5,411 nt of DNA, from positions 1-5,411 of the forward strand of contig CACXDQ010000153.1 of NCBI GenBank assembly GCA_902766475.1, read 5' to 3'. Source of the DNA: an uncultured Eubacteriales bacterium (lineage in GTDB: Bacteria > Bacillota > Clostridia > Christensenellales > Borkfalkiaceae). Positions 1 through 5,340 of the stretch are shown here, in pieces (the stretch's first letter is position 1; each line of letters starts with the position of its first letter). The position numbers and the translations under genes are program-made. The notes below the pieces were generated by a model, which saw only the letters and a program-made list of their open reading frames with translations, searched no databases and was not told the DNA's origin.

Positions 1-2
1 AA

Positions 3-89
3 GGCGGTTATATAAGCGCAGTCGCCTTTATCCGTGAAAACGACCAAACTAATTATCTCTTGAAAGAGTTTTCATCTCGTATTCGTTAG
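3..89 (+). CDS. Possible 3' end of a convergent gene (partial, uncertain)
   Basis: From the left edge, the third forward frame stays open for 28 codons and stops at TAG 87-89. The peptide begins GGYISAVAFIREND and ends LLKEFSSRIR. Its codons (GGC, ATA-AGC, GTC-GCC, CGT-GAA) resemble those of the real genes here, and it reads like an ordinary protein C-terminus, but I do not recognise the family. If real, it overlaps the 3' end of tmcAL tail-to-tail by 41 bp. A chance open frame this long is quite possible (roughly one in four), and no start is visible inside the window, so confidence is low. Confidence 0.25.
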   Translation, partial: GGYISAVAFIRENDQTNYLLKEFSSRIR

Positions 90-1248
90 TGTGCTTTCCC
101 GAGAGGAAGTTGTATATATCGTTTGCGAAAACGTCCTCAAAAAAGCAGGTTTTCGCCGCACCCGAAAGTTTTCTTTCGTCGCTCTTTCTCGTGATGAGGG
201 GATAATCGGAGTTCTTGTCGAAATAGGATAATACGTCCTTTCTGTCGGCGTTCATCGCAAGCACTTTTAAATACAGGTCGTTTTTGAGAAATCTGTTTAT
301 GAGCGATTTTTTTGTTTTCAGCATCGTTGCGAGGAGAATTCTGTTGAGCCTTGTGTATGTGTAGCGCTTGGTCTTTAACTTGTCTTTAAGCTCCGTGAGC
401 GAAGTGCAGTTCTTGATAAGCGCCTTAATTCTGTTTTCAAGCCCCTCCGTGCAGTCGACGATCTTTTTCATTTCCGACTTGTCCATTGCCGTTGCGGAAT
501 AATAGATTATGTCGTCGGCAGACGGGAGAGGCTTGTTTTCGTAAATTTTCAGATCGTCGAAAACGTATTCGGGAACACAGCTTTCTATGCCGCTGAGATC
601 GCCCTTTGAAAGGGCGTTTCTTATTGCCGCCGCAGAAGAGTTTTCGGGGTGCAGCTCGTCGTCGAGATAGCCTGCGCCTTTCCTTATGATGGGGTAGAGT
701 TCGATATCGCTTCCGCTCGACAAAACGGCTTTTGCGTATTCGATGCCGAGTATATTGTTGGGGCTTTTCAAAAGCTCGAAGTCGAGGTCTTTAATATCCA
801 TTGCGGCGAGGGCGTTCACCTTCGCCTTTACGGGCGTTACGCCCGATTTAAGCTCTTCACGGTAAAGCTTTTTAAACTCTCTGCTCTCGTTGAGCAGGGC
901 TGCGGCGGTCGATAAAAGCTTTTTTTTCTTTGCGCTCTCGGTGCCGAAGCAGAGCGTCTTTTCGCCCTTTACGGAAGAGGCGAGCTTTATCGCCCCTTTT
1001 GCGAATATCTCGGCGGGCGACGTCGCAAACGCCGTGGGAAGCTCGAAAACGACGTCCGCCCCCGCCTTTACAGCGTGCGCCGCCCTCGTGTACTTATCGA
1101 GTACGGCAACTTCACCCCGCTGGGTGAAGTTGCCGCTCATAACGACGGCTATTGCGTCGGGCTTAATTTCCTTTCTTATTTTCTCTAAATGGTAGAGGTG
1201 GCCGTTATGAAACGGGTTATATTCGCAAACGCAAAAACAAATTTTCAC
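49..1248 (-). CDS. tmcAL: tRNA(Met) cytidine acetate ligase TmcAL (YlbM family)
   Basis: This is a 399-residue cytoplasmic enzyme, the usual family length. In this family it activates acetate with ATP to acetyl-adenylate and transfers the acetyl group to C34 of elongator tRNA-Met, giving ac4C. The N-terminal nucleotidyltransferase fold shows EYNPFHNGH (residues 9-17; HxGH at 14-17), then SGNFTQRGE (38-46), the AGADVVFELP segment (62-71), CFGTES (100-105), SPNNILGIEYAKA (162-174) and RKGAGY...SSAAAIR (189-210). The start is GTG at 1246-1248, because the family begins just before the EYNPFH strand and a GAGGGAG ribosome site lies about 5 bases upstream. It is divergent from pta. An odd point is the C-x-C-x-C run (C4, C6, C8) just before the HxGH motif. 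Identification is firm from motifs; activity is inferred from the family. Confidence 0.95.
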   Translation of the reverse strand: MKICFCVCEYNPFHNGHLYHLEKIRKEIKPDAIAVVMSGNFTQRGEVAVLDKYTRAAHAVKAGADVVFELPTAFATSPAEIFAKGAIKLASSVKGEKTLCFGTESAKKKKLLSTAAALLNESREFKKLYREELKSGVTPVKAKVNALAAMDIKDLDFELLKSPNNILGIEYAKAVLSSGSDIELYPIIRKGAGYLDDELHPENSSAAAIRNALSKGDLSGIESCVPEYVFDDLKIYENKPLPSADDIIYYSATAMDKSEMKKIVDCTEGLENRIKALIKNCTSLTELKDKLKTKRYTYTRLNRILLATMLKTKKSLINRFLKNDLYLKVLAMNADRKDVLSYFDKNSDYPLITRKSDERKLSGAAKTCFFEDVFANDIYNFLSGKHTNEYEMKTLSRDN

Positions 1249-1266
1249 GATAACTCCCTCAATCGT

Positions 1267-1295
1267 TTGATATTTTGATTTATTTGATGTATAAT
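1267..1295 (+). promoter_or_regulatory. Candidate sigma-A promoter of pta-ackA
   Basis: TTGATA (-35, 1267-1272) and a perfect TATAAT (-10, 1290-1295) are separated by 17 bases. Transcription should start near 1302, leaving a leader of about 79 bases before pta. Weaker -35-like TTGAT copies start at 1275 and 1284, and GATAAT lies at 1302-1307, so additional starts are possible. The -35 box overlaps the palindrome at 1259-1270. Confidence 0.65.
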
Positions 1296-1310
1296 AAGAT
1301 AGATAATAAT

Positions 1311-1339
1311 ATTTTATATCAAAAAAAAATAAATATCAA
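1311..1339 (-). promoter_or_regulatory. Candidate sigma-A promoter of tmcAL
   Basis: Read on the minus strand, TTGATA (-35, bases 1339-1334) is followed after exactly 17 bases by TAAAAT (-10, bases 1316-1311). Each box matches consensus at 5 of 6 positions. The predicted start is near 1304, giving a leader of about 56 bases before the GTG. It faces the pta promoter and would clash with it. The region is very A/T-rich, so a chance match remains possible. Confidence 0.55.
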
Positions 1340-1360
1340 TCGTTTTGATAAATTTTTTTT
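1321..1360 (+). other. A-tract / hairpin / T-tract in the pta leader
   Basis: A run of nine A (1321-1329) precedes TATCAA-TCGTT-TTGATA (1334-1350), which is followed by eight T (1353-1360). The inner stem has 6 bp with only one G-C pair. The A and T runs could add about six outer pairs across an internal loop. The arrangement looks like a weak intrinsic terminator readable on both strands and could act as an attenuator in the pta leader. The stem is so weak that the dyad may matter only as DNA. Confidence 0.25.
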
Positions 1361-1380
1361 GAGGTTTAAAAGGAGTAACG

Positions 1381-2382
1381 ATGTCTAAAGTTCTTGACAG
1401 TATCAAAAAGAGGGCGTCTTTGCTCGGCAAACACATAGTTTTGCCGGAGGGCGAGGACAAGAGGGTAGTCGAAGCGGCTGCCGTTTCGGTTAAAGAGGGC
1501 GTTGCCAAGATAACCCTTCTCGGCAATATCGACGAGATAAAGGCGGCAAACCCGAACGTCGATCTTACGGGCGTTACGGTAATAGATCCGCTCACCTACG
1601 AAAAGACGGATGAATACGCAAATCTCCTCTACGAGATCCGTAAAGAAAAGGGCATGACTTTGGAACTTGCCCGTGAAACGGTGCGTAAAGATTATACGAT
1701 GTACGGCGCTCTCATGCTTAAAGCCGGCGACGTCGACGGAATGGTTTCGGGCGCTTGCCACTCTACGGCTAACACCCTTCGCCCCGGCTTGCAGGTTATA
1801 AAGACCGCAAAGGGCACTCCCATCGTATCGGCTTACTTTTTGATGATCGCCCCCGAACAGGGCAATAAATATTGCGAGGACGGCTGCTATATTTATGCCG
1901 ACTCCGGCTTGAATCAGAACCCCACGAGCGAACAGCTCGCCTACATTGCTCAGTCTTCCGCACAGAGTGCGAGAGCTATCGCCGGCATCGAGCCGAGAAT
2001 AGCTTTCATCTCTCACTCTACGAAAGGCTCGGCTAAACACCCCGACGTGGATAAAGTCGTTGCGGCTGTCGAAAAATTCCACGAGATAGCTCCGAACGAG
2101 CTTGCCGACGGCGAACTTCAATTCGACGCCGCTATCGTTCCCGAAGTCGGCGCAAGCAAGGCCCCCGGCTCTCCCGTTGCGGGACACGCCAACGTGCTTA
2201 TTTTCCCCGACCTCGACGCAGGCAATTCCAACTACAAAAATACCGAGCGTCTCGGCGGTTTCCAAGCGGTAGGTCCGCTCTGTCAAGGTCTTGCTAAACC
2301 CATAAACGACCTTTCGAGAGGTTGCCACATGGAAGATATAGTTGCGGCTGTCGCCATAACGGCGTTGCAAACGCAGATTTAA
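1381..2382 (+). CDS. pta: Phosphate acetyltransferase (short single-domain form)
   Basis: It converts acetyl-CoA and phosphate to acetyl phosphate and CoA in the cytoplasm, the first step of acetate fermentation. The 333 residues equal the short Pta of clostridia and Methanosarcina and lack the N-terminal regulatory extension of the long enterobacterial form. Visible signatures are KHIVLPEGEDKR (17-28), the YGALMLKAGDVDGMVSGA stretch (108-125), ISHSTKGSAKHPDVDK (210-225), PEVGASKAPGSPVAGHANV (254-272) and NDLSRGC (309-315). S312, R313 and D319 match the catalytic Ser309, Arg310 and Asp316 of the Methanosarcina enzyme; R87 and R134 match its substrate-binding arginines. The ATG follows AGGAG (1371-1375) by five bases. 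It lies 11 bp before ackA, so the two should form one operon driven by the 1267-1295 promoter. The related phosphate butyryltransferases are usually shorter and lack this exact motif set. Confidence 0.97.
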   Translation: MSKVLDSIKKRASLLGKHIVLPEGEDKRVVEAAAVSVKEGVAKITLLGNIDEIKAANPNVDLTGVTVIDPLTYEKTDEYANLLYEIRKEKGMTLELARETVRKDYTMYGALMLKAGDVDGMVSGACHSTANTLRPGLQVIKTAKGTPIVSAYFLMIAPEQGNKYCEDGCYIYADSGLNQNPTSEQLAYIAQSSAQSARAIAGIEPRIAFISHSTKGSAKHPDVDKVVAAVEKFHEIAPNELADGELQFDAAIVPEVGASKAPGSPVAGHANVLIFPDLDAGNSNYKNTERLGGFQAVGPLCQGLAKPINDLSRGCHMEDIVAAVAITALQTQI

Positions 2383-2393
2383 CGAGGTGAATT

Positions 2394-3590
2394 ATGAAGA
2401 TATTGGTTATTAACGCAGGCAGTTCGTCGCTCAAATATCAGCTCATAGATATGGCGACGGAAAAGGCGATAGCAAAGGGCGGCTGTGAGAGAATAGGCTT
2501 AGACGGCTCTTTCTGCAAGCACAAGGCGAACGGCAAGGAAACGACCATAACTTCCCCAATGCCCACGCATAAGGAGGCTATTCAGGTAGTTTTGGACGCC
2601 CTCGTCGACAAGGAATACGGCGCTATTTCTTCGATGAATGAGATTGACGCCGTCGGACACAGAATAGTCCACAGCGGCGAAACGTTCAACGATTCCGTGC
2701 TTTTGACAGACGAAACGATGAAGGAAATCGAAGGTCTTTCCGAGCTTGCTCCTCTCCATCAGCCGGCAAACGTAATAGGCGTTAAGGCGTGCAAGGCGAT
2801 AATGCCGAACGTTCCGATGGTAGGCGTTTTCGACACGGCTTTCCATTCCACTATGCCCGAAAAGGCGTATATATACGGAATACCTTATGAAGATTATAAA
2901 AATTATAAAGTAAGAAGATACGGCTTCCACGGCACGAGCCACAGATTCGTTTCCGAAGAGGCGGCGAAATACCTCGGCAGAGAGGGCGACAAAAACTTTA
3001 AGGTCGTAACGATGCACCTCGGCAACGGCTCGTCCATTTCGGCGGTCAAGGGCGGCAAGAGCATGGATACGTCGATGAGTTTCACGCCCCTCGGCGGCGT
3101 TCCCATGGGCACCCGTTCGGGCGATCTCGATCCCGCTATCGTCGAATTTTTGGCGAACAAGCACGGTATGACCGTCGGCGAAACTATAACCTATCTCAAT
3201 AAGAAGTCGGGCGTAAGCGGATTAAGCGGCGTATCTTCCGATTTCAGAGATCTGACGGAAGCTGCCAACAATGGCAATCACAGAGCCGAACTTGCCCTCG
3301 ACGTATTCACTTACAGCTGTAAAAAATACCTCGGCGCATACGCAGCCGCCCTCGGCGGAGTAGATTGCGTGGTATTCACCGCCGGCATAGGCGAACACGA
3401 CGGCGCAGTGAGAAAGTCTATCGCTTCCGATATGGAATATATGGGCATAAAGATCGACGAAGAGAAAAACGCTCATATAGGCGACGGCATAACCGACATT
3501 ACCGGAGAAGGCGGCAAGGTCAAAGTTCTCGTAATACCCACCAACGAAGAGCTGGTAATTGCGAGAGATACCGAAAGATTGGCAAAATAA
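2394..3590 (+). CDS. ackA: Acetate kinase
   Basis: It transfers the phosphate of acetyl phosphate to ADP, releasing acetate and ATP, the energy-yielding step after Pta; the reaction is reversible. The 398 residues are the normal length for this ASKHA-fold dimer. Seen in order are INAGSSSLKYQL (6-17, with N7), GHRIVHSGE (88-96, with R90), VFDTAFH (145-151, with D147), RRYGFHGTSH (174-183, with H179), HLGNGSS (208-214), TPLGGVPMGTRSGD (231-244, with R241), FTAGIGEH (328-335) and IPTNEE (381-386). All catalytic positions known from the Methanosarcina enzyme (N7, R91, D148, H180, R241, E384) have equivalents. GAGGTGA (2384-2390) is the ribosome site, and the 11-bp gap from pta suggests translational coupling. 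No clear terminator follows, so some read-through into the DUF177 gene is likely. Confidence 0.98.
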   Translation: MKILVINAGSSSLKYQLIDMATEKAIAKGGCERIGLDGSFCKHKANGKETTITSPMPTHKEAIQVVLDALVDKEYGAISSMNEIDAVGHRIVHSGETFNDSVLLTDETMKEIEGLSELAPLHQPANVIGVKACKAIMPNVPMVGVFDTAFHSTMPEKAYIYGIPYEDYKNYKVRRYGFHGTSHRFVSEEAAKYLGREGDKNFKVVTMHLGNGSSISAVKGGKSMDTSMSFTPLGGVPMGTRSGDLDPAIVEFLANKHGMTVGETITYLNKKSGVSGLSGVSSDFRDLTEAANNGNHRAELALDVFTYSCKKYLGAYAAALGGVDCVVFTAGIGEHDGAVRKSIASDMEYMGIKIDEEKNAHIGDGITDITGEGGKVKVLVIPTNEELVIARDTERLAK

Positions 3591-3624
3591 TATAAAAAAA
3601 TAAGGCTAACCGCCCTCAAAAGCA

Positions 3625-3653
3625 TTGACATTATTTTAAATTTGATATATAAT
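3625..3653 (+). promoter_or_regulatory. Perfect consensus sigma-A promoter for DUF177-rpmF
   Basis: TTGACA (3625-3630), a 17-base spacer and TATAAT (3648-3653) match the consensus at every position. Transcription should begin near 3660, only about seven bases before the ATG at 3667. This gives rpmF and the DUF177 gene a strong supply independent of pta-ackA, as expected for a ribosomal protein gene. Confidence 0.85.
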
Positions 3654-3666
3654 TGTAAGGCTGATT

Positions 3667-4113
3667 ATGGTTATCGATGTAAAAAAACTCAAATACAGCG
3701 GTAAAGACGAATGTTCTTTCCACTTTGACGCCGAATTTGACGACGCTCTGATAACTTTACCTGACGCAAAATTTCTCTCTCCCGTTTCCGTTACGGGTAC
3801 GGTTACGATTGGCGGTAACACGGTACTTGCGGAAGGCGAGATAGAATACTCCGTCGGCGGGCAATGTTCCCGCTGTCTGGACAGCGCCATTTTCCATAAT
3901 ATAGTAGCGTTTTCGGAAGAGTTTTCGGACAGAAAAGACGCCGATCCCGATGTGTATCCTTACGCAAAGGGCTTGGTCGATCTGAGCGATATGGTAAGAG
4001 AAAAGATTATTTTCTCCATGCCCTTCGCCATCTATTGCAGGGATGACTGTAAGGGGCTTTGCCCCGTTTGCGGCGCAAACTTAAATAAATCGCAATGTGA
4101 TTGTAATAAATAA
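3667..4113 (+). CDS. DUF177 / YceD (YlbN) family zinc-binding protein
   Basis: This 148-residue protein belongs to the DUF177 family (E. coli YceD, B. subtilis YlbN), almost always encoded just before rpmF. Family members have been tied to 23S rRNA accumulation; the molecular mechanism is unsettled. The sequence shows an N-terminal mixed region (VIDVKKLKYSG...), the pair CSRC (C67, C70), an acidic stretch at about 84-94, and the C-terminal signature Y-C-R-D-D-C-K-G-L-C-P-V-C-G-A-N-L-N (C124, C128, C132, C135) followed by C144 and C146, probably binding zinc. The ATG at 3667 fits the usual N-terminus, and no other nearby start exists. The ribosome site is only AAGG (3657-3660), at the predicted transcript start. 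The gene ends 14 bp before rpmF, with which it forms an operon. Confidence 0.93.
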   Translation: MVIDVKKLKYSGKDECSFHFDAEFDDALITLPDAKFLSPVSVTGTVTIGGNTVLAEGEIEYSVGGQCSRCLDSAIFHNIVAFSEEFSDRKDADPDVYPYAKGLVDLSDMVREKIIFSMPFAIYCRDDCKGLCPVCGANLNKSQCDCNK

Positions 4114-4127
4114 GAGAGGTTAAGAAG

Positions 4128-4322
4128 ATGGCAGTACCTAAGCATAAGGTTTCCAAACAGAGAAGCAATACGAGATTTTCTAACAACTACAAGGTAAAGG
4201 CTCCCACCCTTATAGAGTGTCCGCAGTGCCACGGCTATACTACTCCTCACAGAGTATGCCCCAAGTGCGGTTACTATGACGGCAAGCTCGTAGTTGAAAA
4301 GGCTGAAAAGACGGCTGAATAA
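4128..4322 (+). CDS. rpmF: Large-subunit ribosomal protein bL32
   Basis: A 64-residue basic protein of the 50S subunit. It starts MAVPKHKVSKQR, the hallmark N-terminus of bL32, which contacts 23S rRNA. A zinc ribbon is complete: CPQC (C31, C34) and CPKC (C44, C47). This makes it the zinc-binding C+ form; paralogues lacking the cysteines are induced by zinc shortage in some bacteria, and none is visible here. The last dozen residues (KLVVEKAEKTAE) are a variable charged tail. GAGAGG (4114-4119) lies eight bases before the ATG. It is second in the operon with the DUF177 gene and is followed by two hairpins. In many Firmicutes and Proteobacteria plsX and fatty-acid synthesis genes come next; here they do not. 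Confidence 0.98.
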   Translation: MAVPKHKVSKQRSNTRFSNNYKVKAPTLIECPQCHGYTTPHRVCPKCGYYDGKLVVEKAEKTAE

Positions 4323-4335
4323 TTTTATGCAATTA

Positions 4336-4355
4336 TGCAACGAAACGTCGTTGCA
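4336..4355 (+). other. Stem-loop just after rpmF
   Basis: TGCAACGA (4336-4343) and TCGTTGCA (4348-4355) form a perfect 8-bp stem with loop AACG, starting 13 bases after the rpmF stop. No T run follows directly (TTTT comes at 4363-4366), so this is more likely a 3'-end stabilising hairpin or an auxiliary to the stronger hairpin downstream than a terminator on its own. Confidence 0.5.
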
Positions 4356-4373
4356 GAGCAAATTTTGGTCCAA

Positions 4374-4408
4374 AAGGCGGATAGATTTTCTATTCGCCTT
4401 ATTGTTGT
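4374..4408 (+). terminator. Probable intrinsic terminator of DUF177-rpmF
   Basis: AAGGCG-G-ATAGA (4374-4385) pairs with TCTAT-T-CGCCTT (4389-4400): 12 bp including one G-T wobble, with a three-base loop TTT. The T-rich stretch CCTTATTGTTGT follows. The T run is interrupted, so termination may be partial. The hairpin ends only 22 bases before the transporter ATG, so read-through would feed that gene. Confidence 0.65.
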
Positions 4409-4422
4409 AAAACGGAGGCGAA

Positions 4423-5340
4423 ATGACGCAAAAAAAATATGCAGGGGTTATCGGAAGGATATTGCTCGTGATAACTACCGTTATATGGGGTAGCTCGTTC
4501 GTGATATTGAAAGATACCCTTACCACGTTCGGCGGCGGACACTTTACGTTTTTTGTCCTCGCCGCAAGATTTGCGGTAGGGGCGCTTTCGCTTGCTGTTT
4601 TTGCGTTTATAAGAAGAAAGAAATTCGACAAAAAAATACTTGTAAAAGGCTGTATCGTCGGGGCGATACTCTTTGCGGCATACGGCTTTCAGACTGTCGG
4701 GCTTTTATATACAACTCCATCTAAAAATGCGTTTTTAACGCCCGCATATTGTATGATCGTACCTATCCTCGGGTGGGTATTCTTCAAAAACCGCCCGAAG
4801 CTCAATAACTACGTTGCGGCGGGGCTGATGCTTATCGGCATAGCGTTCGTATCGCTCATCGGAAGAAATGAAAGGGGCGAAAACGAGCTGCTCGGCGATA
4901 TGCTCACGATTTGCTCTTCGCTCTTTTACGCTTTGCAGATACTCTTTAACGAACACTTTGTAAAAGAGGACGACGATCCCATAAATATCTTAGTCGTTGC
5001 GCTCGCCGTGGTGAGCGTGTTATGCGTCGCCGTTTCCGGAGCGGTAGAGTTTCCGTTCTACTTTGCAGATTTTTCTATTTCTTTCGATGTTATATGGAAA
5101 ATTTTATATCTTGCGATATTTGCGACGGCGTTTGCGCAGTTCTCGCAGATATACGCCCAAGGCTCGGTTTCCGGCACTACCACGTCGCTCATTTTATCGC
5201 TTGAAGGGGTGTTCGGCGTATTCTTCGAGGTCGTACTCGGCGCAACTCATATAACGCCGCTCATCGTCGTCGGTTTCGTCATTATTTTTATCGCCGAGAT
5301 AATAAGCGAGCTTGGCTTGCCGCCATGGAAACATAGATAA
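4423..5340 (+). CDS. EamA-family (drug/metabolite transporter superfamily) permease
   Basis: A 305-residue integral membrane protein with the usual length and layout of the DMT superfamily: about ten helices in two EamA repeats. Helices can be placed near residues 12-30, 40-62, 74-92, 101-121, 129-147, 159-177, 188-207, 223-243, 251-271 and 278-296. The first helix carries the typical WGSSFVILKD (22-31), and positive clusters follow helix 2 (RRKKFDKK, 64-71) and at the C-terminus (WKHR). The superfamily mostly exports amino acids, nucleosides or other metabolites; substrate cannot be read from sequence or neighbours. GGAGG (4414-4418) is the ribosome site, four bases before ATG. I see no convincing promoter of its own in 4323-4422, so it may depend on read-through from rpmF. 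Its last codons are duplicated immediately downstream. Confidence 0.92.
   Translation: MTQKKYAGVIGRILLVITTVIWGSSFVILKDTLTTFGGGHFTFFVLAARFAVGALSLAVFAFIRRKKFDKKILVKGCIVGAILFAAYGFQTVGLLYTTPSKNAFLTPAYCMIVPILGWVFFKNRPKLNNYVAAGLMLIGIAFVSLIGRNERGENELLGDMLTICSSLFYALQILFNEHFVKEDDDPINILVVALAVVSVLCVAVSGAVEFPFYFADFSISFDVIWKILYLAIFATAFAQFSQIYAQGSVSGTTTSLILSLEGVFGVFFEVVLGATHITPLIVVGFVIIFIAEIISELGLPPWKHR

Larger units (their letters stand above)
1259..1350. repeat. Two copies of a palindromic operator-like element
   Basis: The ten bases TCAATCGTTT occur at 1259-1268 and again at 1336-1345, 77 bp apart in the same orientation, each followed by GATA within four bases. Each copy is itself a dyad: TCAA-TCGT-TTGA at 1259-1270 and TATCAA-TCGTT-TTGATA at 1334-1350. 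Each overlaps the -35 box of one of the two opposed promoters and is centred at about -38 from its predicted start. A CG pair near the dyad centre recalls LacI/GalR-family operators such as CcpA cre sites, but two conserved cre positions (the outer G and C) are not matched. The binding protein is unknown and operator function is inferred. Confidence 0.4.

Noticed and set aside
1..28. Arms AAGGCG (1-6) and CGCCTT (23-28) that could form a tmcAL terminator and resemble the arms of the terminator after rpmF.
   Set aside because: Only six pairs around a 16-base loop, no visible T run on the minus strand because the window ends, and the stretch may be coding on the plus strand.
1259..1350. CcpA cre site or Rex site controlling pta.
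   Set aside because: The palindromes miss the conserved outer G and C of cre, and nothing resembles the Rex TTGTTAA-type dyad. They are kept only as operator-like elements of unknown binder.
1302..1380. Riboswitch in the pta leader.
   Set aside because: The leader is about 79 bases, nearly all A and T, with no conserved aptamer core that I recognise.
1366..2370. A 334-codon open frame antisense to almost all of pta.
   Set aside because: The peptide shows no recognisable motif, has the Arg/Tyr/Val-rich composition of a reverse-frame shadow, and pta on the other strand is unmistakable. The codon bias of pta explains the lack of stops.
2499..3164. A 221-codon open frame antisense to ackA.
   Set aside because: Same reasoning: a shadow of a strongly conserved gene, with no motif or suitable ribosome site.
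3591..3624. Possible terminator after ackA.
   Set aside because: Only a three-pair GGC-TAACC-GCC stem can be drawn and no T run follows, so it does not qualify.
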